DNA from: Companilactobacillus futsaii JCM 17355
GTDB lineage: Bacteria; Bacillota; Bacilli; Lactobacillales; Lactobacillaceae
Direction of reading: 5' to 3'
DNA: 64,000 bases
Assembly: GCF_001435505.1 (NCBI RefSeq)
Contig: NZ_AZDO01000130.1
Span: forward strand, 16,247 to 80,246
The translations under genes and the position numbers were made by a program. Below are positions 39,615 to 47,041 of the stretch, piece after piece. The notes beneath the pieces are model-generated. The model was not told where the DNA came from. It saw nothing but the letters and a program-made list of their open reading frames with translations, and ran no database searches. Position 1 is the first letter of the stretch; every line of letters begins with the position of its first letter.

Positions 39615-39775
39615 AAACTAATTGACTTGATTTATTAACCCCACAGTTATGAATTTAACTTCATACATGAGGTTTAGTTAATAAGCCTACATGTATATAC
39701 GTGTAGACTTGGAGGAGACTGTAAGGTTTAATGTATTTTTGATGTTTTTCATATTAAAGAACCTCCAATTAACTT
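39615..39775 (-). ncRNA. serC-serA leader RNA with alternative pairings
   Basis: Segment 1, AACCTCA (39674-39668), can pair with segment 2, TGGGGTT (39644-39638), around a TATGAA/TTCATA hairpin. Segment 2 also contains CTGTGGGG (39646-39639), which can instead pair with segment 3 CCTCACAG, the left arm of the terminator. Segment 4 is nearly the same as segment 2. So 1:2 with 3:4 (stop) and 2:3 (go) exclude each other, the classical attenuator layout. A further hairpin CTACA-GTAT/ATAC-TGTAG covers the end of the leader peptide gene. Confidence 0.75.
39687..39752 (-). CDS. Putative leader peptide of the serCA attenuator
   Basis: A 21-codon ORF with ATG at 39752 and TAG at 39689-39687. GGAGG lies nine bases before the ATG. 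The peptide begins MKNIKNTLNL and its middle is TVSSKSTR, with two adjacent Ser codons and a third two codons later (TCC TCC AAG TCT). It lies between the promoter and the attenuator hairpins of the serine operon. Use as a serine-sensing leader peptide is inference from position, codon content and RNA layout. The codons TCCTCCAA can also pair with the ribosome-binding site of this ORF. Confidence 0.65.
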   Translation of the reverse strand: MKNIKNTLNLTVSSKSTRIYM

Positions 39776-39781
39776 AAATAA

Positions 39782-39809
39782 ACTTTAACATTCTTTTAAT
39801 AATTGTCAA
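39782..39809 (-). promoter_or_regulatory. Promoter of the serC-serA operon
   Basis: A perfect -35 TTGACA (39809-39804), 16 bases, then TAAAGT (39787-39782) preceded by TGT (extended -10) on the minus strand. The start point would be near 39775, giving a leader of about 220 bases before serC. Confidence 0.75.
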
Positions 39810-39868
39810 CTAGTAATCTTTATTTATTATGAATATAATTATCTTAAGACAAATATCTAGGAGGTCGC

Positions 39869-40486
39869 ATGACTCAATTTTATTTTATTCGCCACGGACA
39901 AACGAAAGCTAACGTCCTAAAAATGAAACAAGGCACGATTAATTCAGAAATCACCTATCTCAATGATAATGGTCAAAAGCAAGCTACAAATTTACGTAAT
40001 CACTTTGATATTAGTTTCGCAGATAGAATCATCTCCAGTCCTTTAAATCGCACCAAACAAACTACTGAAATTCTCAATCAAACAGCTCAATTACCAATTA
40101 GTTTTGATAAACGATTATTAGAGATTTCATATGGACAATGGGACGGCCAAAAGAACGCTGACTTGAGAAAAAAGTACCCAGATGCTTATAATGATTATTG
40201 GGACGACGTCTTACCAATGTACGTCAAATACGCTCAAGATGGTGAAACTTTTGATGACGTGATCAATCGTGTCCACGAATTCATGATTGATGCCACTAAC
40301 AAGTATCCTAACGACAAAATTATTTGTGTTACTCATGGCTTCACTATCAAAGCCGGTGCCTTGGATGTTTTAAAACCTCAAGATCCAATGAGCCTACCAG
40401 AACCAAGAAACACTAGCGTGACTAAAATAACAGGCATTAGTGATAGAGAGTTTTATTTAGAGTATTATAATCAAATCTTTAATTAA
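39869..40486 (+). CDS. Histidine phosphatase family protein (phosphoglycerate mutase-like)
   Basis: A 205-residue member of the histidine phosphatase (dPGM/cobC) superfamily, which uses a phospho-histidine intermediate. FIRHGQTKAN at residues 6-15 carries the catalytic His9. ISSPLNRTKQTTEIL and LLEISYGQWDGQK follow, and the second catalytic His is in CVTHGFTIKAG (about 150-160). The true substrate is unknown; these are often general phosphatases rather than glycolytic mutases. AGGAGG precedes the ATG. It is divergent from serC and is followed 19 bp later by an unknown gene. Confidence 0.9.
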   Translation: MTQFYFIRHGQTKANVLKMKQGTINSEITYLNDNGQKQATNLRNHFDISFADRIISSPLNRTKQTTEILNQTAQLPISFDKRLLEISYGQWDGQKNADLRKKYPDAYNDYWDDVLPMYVKYAQDGETFDDVINRVHEFMIDATNKYPNDKIICVTHGFTIKAGALDVLKPQDPMSLPEPRNTSVTKITGISDREFYLEYYNQIFN

Positions 40487-40505
40487 AATTTCGAGATGAA
40501 AAAAT

Positions 40506-41060
40506 GTGACAATTCAACAATTAGAAAATGAAATTATCAAGCAAAAGATTACCAATTTTAATGGTTTAAGTGGTTTAGCAAGCGTTAGAAACAGTGATAT
40601 CGAAGAGTACTTTTATGGCTTCATGGATTGGCTGATCGAAAATAAGATTCTAGAAAGAGTTAACGATTACTCGGAAGTTAATTTAACTTTACAATATATT
40701 AATTCTGATGATTTTATTGTCTGGATCTTACATTTTGGCGATGTCTATGCTAATTTGTGTGAACGATATTCCGAGATCATCTATCCAAATGGCTTGAATA
40801 AATCAGCAATCAAAAAATTAAAACAATTGAAAAAAATCAACCCTAAGTATTCTTTTTTAGTTGCCTTGACTCATCATCTTAAAAAGAGTCACTTTTATTC
40901 TGATCGTGATCTTGAAAAACTCAATTCACTTTTAAAAAACATCCCAAATAATAACAACAGTAAAATAAAACGTAATTCTGCTTTAGGACAGGCTTTATTC
41001 GATTCCTTATACACCCTTTCCAATTATGGAATTGAACGAATGGTCAAAAAAAGTATCTAA
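40506..41060 (+). CDS. Hypothetical protein, no recognised family
   Basis: I do not recognise this 184-residue product. It appears soluble and mostly helical, without a signal peptide or membrane helix. Visible features are an aromatic/acidic stretch EEYFYGFMDWLIENKIL (about 33-49), an FGDVYANLCERYSEIIYPNG segment, and a Lys-rich middle with THHLKKSHFYSDRDLEKL. The only start in frame near the 5' end is GTG at 40506, with a poor ribosome-binding site. It is 19 bp after the phosphatase gene and is followed by a terminator, so the two are probably one transcript. No function is proposed. Confidence 0.75.
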   Translation: MTIQQLENEIIKQKITNFNGLSGLASVRNSDIEEYFYGFMDWLIENKILERVNDYSEVNLTLQYINSDDFIVWILHFGDVYANLCERYSEIIYPNGLNKSAIKKLKQLKKINPKYSFLVALTHHLKKSHFYSDRDLEKLNSLLKNIPNNNNSKIKRNSALGQALFDSLYTLSNYGIERMVKKSI

Positions 41061-41095
41061 AAAATCCGCTATCTTAATTGATAACGGATCTTTTT
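41059..41095. terminator. Bidirectional terminator
   Basis: ATCCG-TATC around TTAATT with GATA-CGGAT, one mismatch, flanked by A6 on the left and T5 on the right. It serves the unknown gene (plus) and the oxidoreductase gene (minus), whose stop lies at its edge. Confidence 0.8.
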
Positions 41096-42077
41096 AGTCT
41101 AATTTCAAATTAGCTGATTCTAAAGCTTTTTTCACAACCCACATGACATCTTCACTGTGTTGCAAATGTTTGCTAACTGCTTGTAAGTCATGGGTTCTAA
41201 TGATCCTTTCAAATTCAACGAATTCTTGGTACATCCGATGTGGATAAACGTTGTGATCGATTTTTTCTACCAATTCCTTATCATTATCATAAATATCAAA
41301 TGATTTCATTTCATTGGCTGGACCGTTGACTACAATTGAACCACGATTGCCTTGAATGACACTACTTCTAAATGGGATAACTGAATCCTTAGCACCGATG
41401 GCTACCGCTTTAACTGATCCATAATCCAAAGTTAAAATTCCAGAAGTATCAATATTGCGTTCGATATTTGGTAAATAACTAACTTGTTTTGGACGCCCTA
41501 ACAAACCGACAATAAAGTGAATATTATAAATATTGAGGTCCATCAAGGCTCCACCACCTTTTTTAGGATCAAATGCGGGTAGAATTTCTCCGGCTTTAAA
41601 AGCATCATATCGAGATGAATATTGTGAATAATTACTCTCAATAATCTTCAAATCGCCTAATTCAGGTAATTTCTTCTTTAAATCGAGAAAGTTTTGCAAA
41701 TATTGGGTCGTAATTGCTTCTAGTAAGATTAAATGCTTCTCTAGAGCGATCTTTTTCAAATCTTCAAATTCTTGAAACTTAACAGTAAAGGGTTTTTCTG
41801 AGATAACATTTTTTCCATTTTCCAAAGCTTTTTTTGCAAATTGATAATGTAAGAAATTAGGAACTGCTACGTAGACGGTATCAAAATCACTCTTTTGTAA
41901 TGCTTCGCCAAAATCAGTAAAGACTTGTCCAATATGATATTCATTCTGCAATTGTTGCAAAACATCAATGCTTCTATTCGTACCGATAATTGCCGTCAAT
42001 TGTGTTTCTTTTAGATCCTTAGTAATCGTCAAAAAGTCATGTACGATATTTCCTGAACCAATAATCGCTAATTTCAT
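41094..42077 (-). CDS. Gfo/Idh/MocA family oxidoreductase
   Basis: A 327-residue NAD(P)-dependent dehydrogenase. It begins MKLAIIGSGNIVHDFL (Rossmann fold), has the conserved EKPFTV motif (about residues 93-98, catalytic Lys), and a C-terminal alpha/beta domain with GGGALMDLNIYNIHFI. Family members act on sugars, inositols or related diols; the substrate here is unknown. GGAGG sits eight bases before the ATG at 42077, which is used instead of an upstream in-frame codon. It is divergent from an RpiR-type regulator that may control it. Confidence 0.9.
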   Translation of the reverse strand: MKLAIIGSGNIVHDFLTITKDLKETQLTAIIGTNRSIDVLQQLQNEYHIGQVFTDFGEALQKSDFDTVYVAVPNFLHYQFAKKALENGKNVISEKPFTVKFQEFEDLKKIALEKHLILLEAITTQYLQNFLDLKKKLPELGDLKIIESNYSQYSSRYDAFKAGEILPAFDPKKGGGALMDLNIYNIHFIVGLLGRPKQVSYLPNIERNIDTSGILTLDYGSVKAVAIGAKDSVIPFRSSVIQGNRGSIVVNGPANEMKSFDIYDNDKELVEKIDHNVYPHRMYQEFVEFERIIRTHDLQAVSKHLQHSEDVMWVVKKALESANLKLD

Positions 42078-42204
42078 TTTCAATGCCTCCAAATCTTTTA
42101 TCAATTCCATTGAACCACGACTTATTAAGTAATAACGTAATATATACAAAACGGTAAAAATGTTCCAATTATTTTTATACTAAAAACAAATTAGGTGAAA
42201 CATT

Positions 42205-43074
42205 ATGACTATTATTAACCAATTAAAGACTCGAGATAATTTCAACGGTTCCGAAAAAGACTTAGCCAATTACATTTTAAAAAATAAAGAAGATGTTTTA
42301 AATTTATCGATTCAAAAGCTGGCTATTAATACCTTCAGTTCGACTTCTACAATTGTCAGATTATGCCGAAAAATTGGATTGAAAGGTTTTAAAGATTTCA
42401 AAATCAAATTATCAGCTGAATTGCAAAAACATTACGACGATATATCAACCGTTGATCCCGATTTTCCCTTTACAGAAGATGACTCTAATAAAGAAATTGC
42501 CCAAAAAATCGCTAACGTCATGGAAACATCAATCAAGCAAACGAGTGAACTTTTGGATAATTCCACACTAGAGAAAGCCATTCGTTTAATTTCAAAAGCT
42601 AAAAATTTCGGTATTTTTGCATATGGTGATACTTATATTTCTGCTTTAAGTTTTCAAAACAAGTTAATGAAAATAAATTTTCACGCGCAGTTGCCAACCT
42701 TAGTTGAAGAAAGTAACTTTCTAGCAGATAATTTCCAAAAAGATGACTGTGCTCTTGTAATTTCTTACAGCGGTCGAACCAAAACTACTTATCAAATGAC
42801 AAAAATCTTACGACTCAACGGTTGTTGTATCATTGCGATTACTGCTGACAAACATTCTAAAATTGCTCAACTCAGTGATCTAGTCATCCCAATAAATAAC
42901 TCGGAAAGCTCGACCGATAAAATCTCACCTTTTGCTTCAAGTGTTGCCATCGATTACATTTTAAACACCTTGTATTCGGGATTATTTGTAGCTGATTACG
43001 ATAATAACCAACGACATCGCTTGGCATCCGAAAAATTATTTTCCGATTCTAGATTTTCAGAGCAAAAAAAATAA
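42205..43074 (+). CDS. MurR/RpiR family transcriptional regulator
   Basis: A 289-residue regulator with an N-terminal RpiR helix-turn-helix domain (about 1-77; FSSTSTIVRLCRKIGLKGFKDFK is the recognition region) and a C-terminal SIS domain (about 110-260; the phosphosugar-binding VISYSGRTKTTYQM is clear). Such proteins sense sugar phosphates. Its divergent neighbour, the Gfo/Idh/MocA oxidoreductase 127 bp away, is the likely target; no operator was identified by eye. A terminator overlaps its end. Confidence 0.92.
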   Translation: MTIINQLKTRDNFNGSEKDLANYILKNKEDVLNLSIQKLAINTFSSTSTIVRLCRKIGLKGFKDFKIKLSAELQKHYDDISTVDPDFPFTEDDSNKEIAQKIANVMETSIKQTSELLDNSTLEKAIRLISKAKNFGIFAYGDTYISALSFQNKLMKINFHAQLPTLVEESNFLADNFQKDDCALVISYSGRTKTTYQMTKILRLNGCCIIAITADKHSKIAQLSDLVIPINNSESSTDKISPFASSVAIDYILNTLYSGLFVADYDNNQRHRLASEKLFSDSRFSEQKK

Positions 43075-43104
43075 ACCATCCATAAAGGTTGGTTTATTTT
43101 TTTA
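43064..43104. terminator. Bidirectional terminator between rpiR-type gene and rplS
   Basis: AAATAAACCATCC, five bases, GGTTGGTTTATTT: 13 positions with one mismatch or wobble, with A-rich left and T7 right flanks. It serves both converging genes. Confidence 0.85.
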
Positions 43105-43132
43105 GAAGTTTTACTTCACTGTTTGCATTAAA

Positions 43133-43486
43133 TTAGATGTCACGACGACGTTCTTTAATACGAGCAGCCTTACCTGTACGAGCACGTAGGTAGTAAAGCT
43201 TGCTACGACGTACACGACCATGTCTGATAACTTCGATTTGTTCAACACGAGGTGTGTTCAATGGGAATGTTCTTTCAACACCAACACCATTACTCATCTT
43301 ACGAACAGTGTATGTTGCACTGATTCCTGAACCATGTCTCTTGATTACGACACCTTCGAATAATTGGATACGTTCACGTGAACCTTCAACAACCTTAGCA
43401 TGTACACGAATAGTGTCACCACTACGGAAGTCAGGAATATCAGAACGTAATTGTTCTTTAGTAATATCTTGAATTAATTTATTCAT
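43133..43486 (-). CDS. rplS: 50S ribosomal protein L19
   Basis: L19 lies at the 30S-50S interface. The 117-residue product shows [33 protein letters not shown] sequence at the start and [19 protein letters not shown] at the end, all typical. GGGAG precedes the ATG at 43486; the longer frame to 43528 would use up the leader region. It is the last gene after rpsP-rimM-trmD, and has its own promoter and a probable L19 leader, so it can be controlled separately. Confidence 0.98.
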   Translation of the reverse strand: MNKLIQDITKEQLRSDIPDFRSGDTIRVHAKVVEGSRERIQLFEGVVIKRHGSGISATYTVRKMSNGVGVERTFPLNTPRVEQIEVIRHGRVRRSKLYYLRARTGKAARIKERRRDI

Positions 43487-43495
43487 AAATAATTT

Positions 43496-43560
43496 CTCCC
43501 TACCGACACTCTTATATATCTCGGACATACAGCGGAATATCGTTAATATGTGCGTTCAAA
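43496..43560 (-). ncRNA. Probable L19 leader RNA
   Basis: The gap before rplS contains TTCCGCTGTATGTCCGAG-type sequence and a CCGA/TCGG hairpin just ahead of the GGGAG. Firmicutes carry a conserved L19 leader element at this place; I recognise the position and the CCGCTG-like core but cannot run a covariance model. Confidence 0.5.
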
Positions 43561-43570
43561 CACTCTTAAT

Positions 43571-43599
43571 ATGATACTTTATTTGAACTTAATTGTAAA
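43571..43599 (-). promoter_or_regulatory. Promoter of rplS
   Basis: TTTACA (43599-43594), 17 bases, TATCAT (43576-43571) on the minus strand. The -35 abuts the trmD stop codon. Confidence 0.6.
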
Positions 43600-44328
43600 C
43601 TAGTTATTTTGGCGAATTTTTTGTAAAAGCTTTTTTTCTTCATCAGTCAACGAAGCATGCTCCAACAAATCAGGGCGACGCTCTAAAGTTTTCTTCAAAG
43701 CTTGTTCTAAACGCCAGAGACGAATTTTTTCATGGTCCCCACTGGTTAATACGTCAGGAACCTTTTTACCACGGAAATCGGCTGGACGTGAATATTGAGG
43801 GTATTCCAACAAATTGTTTGAGAAGGATTCTTCTTCAGCTGAAAATGAATTTCCCAATACACCCGGCACAAATCGCAATGTTGCATCAATCATGCTCATA
43901 GTTGGCAATTCGCCACCCGTCAAAATATAATCACCAATCGACACTTCATCAGTCACCAAATCTTTGACACGTTCATCAAAGCCTTCGTAATGTCCACAAA
44001 TAAACACTAATTGATTTTCTTTAGCAAAATCCTTCGCCATTTTTGTATTGAAAGTTTTACCAGCTGGATCTAATAAGATGATCCTCTTTTTACCTGGTTT
44101 CTCTTTCTCAACATAATCCATGGCATCATAAATTGGTTGAGCTTGCAGCAGCATCCCGGCTCCTCCACCATATGGTGCATCGTCAACGTGGTTTTGCTTA
44201 TTAGTAGTAAAGTCACGAAAATCAACAACATCAATATTTGCAAGTCCTTTTTCTTGAGCTTTTCCAATCAATGACTCATTTAGTGCCTGAAACATTCTTG
44301 GAAAAATACTTAAAATTGTAATATCCAT
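43600..44328 (-). CDS. trmD: tRNA (guanine-N1)-methyltransferase
   Basis: TrmD methylates G37 of tRNAs, preventing frameshifts. The 242-residue SPOUT protein shows [23 protein letters not shown], the knot motif [12 protein letters not shown] and the [13 protein letters not shown] loop that binds SAM, and a helical C-terminal domain. It overlaps the rimM stop by one base. Standard rpsP-rimM-trmD-rplS order. Confidence 0.98.
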   Translation of the reverse strand: MDITILSIFPRMFQALNESLIGKAQEKGLANIDVVDFRDFTTNKQNHVDDAPYGGGAGMLLQAQPIYDAMDYVEKEKPGKKRIILLDPAGKTFNTKMAKDFAKENQLVFICGHYEGFDERVKDLVTDEVSIGDYILTGGELPTMSMIDATLRFVPGVLGNSFSAEEESFSNNLLEYPQYSRPADFRGKKVPDVLTSGDHEKIRLWRLEQALKKTLERRPDLLEHASLTDEEKKLLQKIRQNN

Positions 44329-44834
44329 TAATCTATCAACCCATCCGGTATTTCAACTTTGATTTCTTTATTTTCGAGATCAACTTTTTTAATTACATCG
44401 TCAATATAAGGTAATAGGATTTCTTTATATTTTGGACCTTTGACGACCCAAACATCGTTAGACCCTAATTCCATGATTTCAGTGATTTTGCCAACTTCAC
44501 CTAAATTTTTGTCGACCACGTTCAAACCGATAATTTGACTGTATAAAAATTCGCCATCTTCTAGGTCACTAACTTCTTCACCATTAGCAAACAACTCGGA
44601 TTTAACGAATTTCTCTACGTCATTAATGTTGTCATAGCCTTTTAATTTCACTAAGACAAAATTCTTATGGGGACGTGATGATTCAACGACAAATTCCGTC
44701 TTATCTTTTAAGAACAATTTTGCACCTGACTTAAAACGGTCTTCAGGAAAATCAGTAATAGGAATTACTCGCAATTCGCCTTTAATACCATGAGTATTTA
44801 CGATAGTACCAACACGATATAATTTTTCAGTCAT
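44328..44834 (-). CDS. rimM: 16S rRNA processing protein RimM
   Basis: RimM binds S19 and assists 30S head assembly. The 168-residue product has the N-terminal RimM domain ([18 protein letters not shown]) and a C-terminal PRC-barrel domain ending [22 protein letters not shown] lies directly before the ATG at 44834, which decides the start over an upstream codon. It is 57 bp downstream of rpsP and overlaps trmD by one base. Confidence 0.97.
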   Translation of the reverse strand: MTEKLYRVGTIVNTHGIKGELRVIPITDFPEDRFKSGAKLFLKDKTEFVVESSRPHKNFVLVKLKGYDNINDVEKFVKSELFANGEEVSDLEDGEFLYSQIIGLNVVDKNLGEVGKITEIMELGSNDVWVVKGPKYKEILLPYIDDVIKKVDLENKEIKVEIPDGLID

Positions 44835-44891
44835 TTTTCCTCCGTGAATAAAAATGGAACCACGACGATTGTCTGGTCCCATTAAAAATTA

Positions 44892-45164
44892 CTATTTTGT
44901 AAATTTGCTTTCATGGAACTTTTGCATAATTCCGTGTTGTTTCAACAAGTGACGAACAGTATCTGAAGGTTGTGCACCTTTGTTTAACCATTCAACGATC
45001 TTGTCATCATCCAACTTGATTTCTTCTGGTTGTGAAATTGGGTTGTAGTAACCAACTTGTTCGATAAAGCGACCATCACGTGGTGAACGTGAATCTGCAA
45101 CTACCAATCTGTAAAATGGTCTTAACTTACTACCCATACGTTTCATTCTGATTTTAACTGACAT
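44892..45164 (-). CDS. rpsP: 30S ribosomal protein S16
   Basis: S16 is an early 30S assembly protein. The 90-residue product begins [39 protein letters not shown] sequence (shown only in part in databases as KIRLxRxGxKxxPxYRxVVADSR), followed by GYYNP. The AGGAGG is ten bases before the ATG at 45164. It heads rpsP-rimM-trmD-rplS and is transcribed from a promoter that overlaps the ffh terminator. Confidence 0.98.
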   Translation of the reverse strand: MSVKIRMKRMGSKLRPFYRLVVADSRSPRDGRFIEQVGYYNPISQPEEIKLDDDKIVEWLNKGAQPSDTVRHLLKQHGIMQKFHESKFTK

Positions 45165-45197
45165 ATGTTTGTTTCCTCCTAAATACTTAACTTCGTT

Positions 45198-45226
45198 AGT
45201 ATACACAAAAAAATAAGTGCTGTAAA
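45198..45226 (-). promoter_or_regulatory. Promoter of rpsP, embedded in the ffh terminator
   Basis: TTTACA (45226-45221), 17 bases, TATACT (45203-45198) on the minus strand. The -35 hexamer is part of the right arm (minus-strand sense) of the ffh terminator stem and the spacer contains its T tail. Confidence 0.75.
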
Positions 45227-45250
45227 GAAAAAAACTTTACAGCACTTATT
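45205..45250 (-). terminator. Terminator after ffh
   Basis: AATAAGTGCTGTAAAG and CTTTACAGCACTTATT form a perfect 16-bp stem around seven bases, followed on the minus strand by seven T. It starts a few bases past the ffh stop. Confidence 0.92.
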
Positions 45251-45253
45251 TTT

Positions 45254-46690
45254 TTATGACTTGAAACGTTTGATTTTCTTTAAACGCTTCTTCTTTTTCT
45301 TCTTATTACGACGAACCATTGATTTCATAGCCATCTTACCTAGACGACCCTGGACGCCATTGCCCATCAATTGTTCCATTCCAGCCATGTTACCTTTACT
45401 CATCTTATTCATCATGTCACGAGACTGCTTGAATTGTTTGATCATCCGATTAACATTTTGGACACTCTGACCAGAACCAGCCGCAATTCTACGACGACGT
45501 GAAGGATTCAAAAGATCTGGATCTTCACGTTCTTTAGGTGTCATAGAATAAACGATAGCTTTCAAATGAGCAATATCTTTCTCGCCAATATTAATATTAG
45601 CTAAGGCAGGATTATTAGCCATTCCTGGAATCATCTTCATCAATTCATCCAAAGGACCCATCTTTTGAATTTGATCCATTTGGTCGATAAAGTCATTGAA
45701 ATCAAAACTGTTTTCACGAATCTTTTCAGCAACTTCTTTAGCTTGCTTTTCATCGTAATCAGTTTGAGCCTTTTCAATCAAGGTCAACATGTCACCCATA
45801 CCAAGGATTCTATTGGCCATACGGTCAGGATGGAAAACATCTAATTGATCGAGTTTTTCACCTTGTCCAATGAACTTGATTGGCTTACCAGTAACAGAAC
45901 GAATTGAAAGTGCAGCACCACCACGGGTATCACCATCCAACTTCGTCAAAACGACACCAGTAATATCTAGTTGTTCGTCAAAACCGTGTGCAACTTTGGC
46001 AGCTACTTGACCAGTCATTGAATCGGCAACGAACAAAATTTCATTCGGATGTGCTAAATCTTTGATTTTTTGAAGTTCTTCCATCAATTGTTCATCGATT
46101 TCCAAACGTCCAGCCGTATCAATAATTACATAATCATTTTTATTTTCCTTGGCGACAGCTAAACCATTTTTAACGATTTCAACTGGGTCATTGTCAGTTC
46201 CCTCATCATAAACGGGAACGTCTAATTGTTGACCAATAGTCTTCAATTGTTCGATGGCAGCAGGACGATAAACGTCTCCGGCAATGAACAATGGACGAGC
46301 CTTGTTATTTGTCTTCAAACGATTAGCTAATTTACCAGCTGTGGTAGTTTTACCAGCACCTTGGAGACCAACCATCATAATGATTGTCGGAATGTGTGGT
46401 GCTTTATTCAATGGAACTGCTTCTTGTCCCATCAATTTAGTTAACTCTTCATCAACAATCTTAATAACTTGTTGCGAAGGAGTCAAACTTTCCATTACTT
46501 CTGCGCCCAAAGCACGTTCACGAACAGTTTTAACGAAAGTCTTGACAACGTCAAAATTAACGTCGGCTTCCAATAAGGCCATTCGAACTTCACGCATTAC
46601 TTTACGAACATCTTCATCAGAAAGCTTACCTTTTCCCTTTAAGGAAGAAAAAACTTTTTGTAAACGTTCGCTTAATCCTTCAAAAGCCAT
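45254..46690 (-). CDS. ffh: Signal recognition particle protein Ffh
   Basis: Ffh is the GTPase of the signal recognition particle that brings ribosomes making membrane proteins to FtsY. The 478-residue product has an N domain (about 1-90), a G domain with GLQGAGKTTTAGKLA at about 107-121 and DTAGRLEID, and a Met-rich M domain (about 300-460) with the RRRRIAAGSGQSVQNVNRMIKQF RNA-binding motif region. The extreme C-terminus is Lys/Arg-rich. It ends the smc-ftsY-ylxM-ffh run. Confidence 0.98.
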   Translation of the reverse strand: MAFEGLSERLQKVFSSLKGKGKLSDEDVRKVMREVRMALLEADVNFDVVKTFVKTVRERALGAEVMESLTPSQQVIKIVDEELTKLMGQEAVPLNKAPHIPTIIMMVGLQGAGKTTTAGKLANRLKTNNKARPLFIAGDVYRPAAIEQLKTIGQQLDVPVYDEGTDNDPVEIVKNGLAVAKENKNDYVIIDTAGRLEIDEQLMEELQKIKDLAHPNEILFVADSMTGQVAAKVAHGFDEQLDITGVVLTKLDGDTRGGAALSIRSVTGKPIKFIGQGEKLDQLDVFHPDRMANRILGMGDMLTLIEKAQTDYDEKQAKEVAEKIRENSFDFNDFIDQMDQIQKMGPLDELMKMIPGMANNPALANINIGEKDIAHLKAIVYSMTPKEREDPDLLNPSRRRRIAAGSGQSVQNVNRMIKQFKQSRDMMNKMSKGNMAGMEQLMGNGVQGRLGKMAMKSMVRRNKKKKKKRLKKIKRFKS

Positions 46691-46699
46691 ACTCTACTC

Positions 46700-47041
46700 C
46701 TACATTTCATTTATTTTTGAAATTCTTTGTACTAATGCTGACAATTCCTTATCATCAGCATATTTAGTCTGAACCAATTGACTGAGATTTTTTGAAATAT
46801 CATCAATTTCTTGAGTTTTCTCCACCAATCCCAGCTCTTTTTCAAACGATTCTAACAAATTAACAGAACGATGCAAATTATCTAGGACTGCTTGTCTTGA
46901 AACATCTAATTGCTCAGAAATCTCACTGAGTGAAAAATCTTCTACATAATAAAGATCCATATAGCGACTTTGTTTCTTTGTTAACAATGAATGATAAAAA
47001 TTATACAACAAATTGATACGGGTCGTTTCATCGATATCCAT
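46700..47041 (-). CDS. ylxM: YlxM family helix-turn-helix protein
   Basis: A 113-residue protein of the UPF0122/YlxM family, a sigma-70 region 4-like helix-turn-helix protein that stimulates SRP GTPase activity in Streptococcus. The signature YHSLLTKKQSRYMDLYYVEDFSLSEISEQLDVSRQAV covers the HTH (about 14-50). It overlaps the ftsY stop by one base and precedes ffh by nine bases, the conserved ftsY-ylxM-ffh set. Confidence 0.95.
   Translation of the reverse strand: MDIDETTRINLLYNFYHSLLTKKQSRYMDLYYVEDFSLSEISEQLDVSRQAVLDNLHRSVNLLESFEKELGLVEKTQEIDDISKNLSQLVQTKYADDKELSALVQRISKINEM

Noticed and set aside
39582..39775. T-box riboswitch for serC
   Set aside because: The leader lacks the conserved GGTGG-ACCGCG antiterminator sequence and a recognisable stem I; the alternative-segment attenuator fits better.
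46284..46772. 162-codon open frame on the plus strand
   Set aside because: Antisense to ffh and the end of ylxM, both certain genes; no ribosome-binding site.
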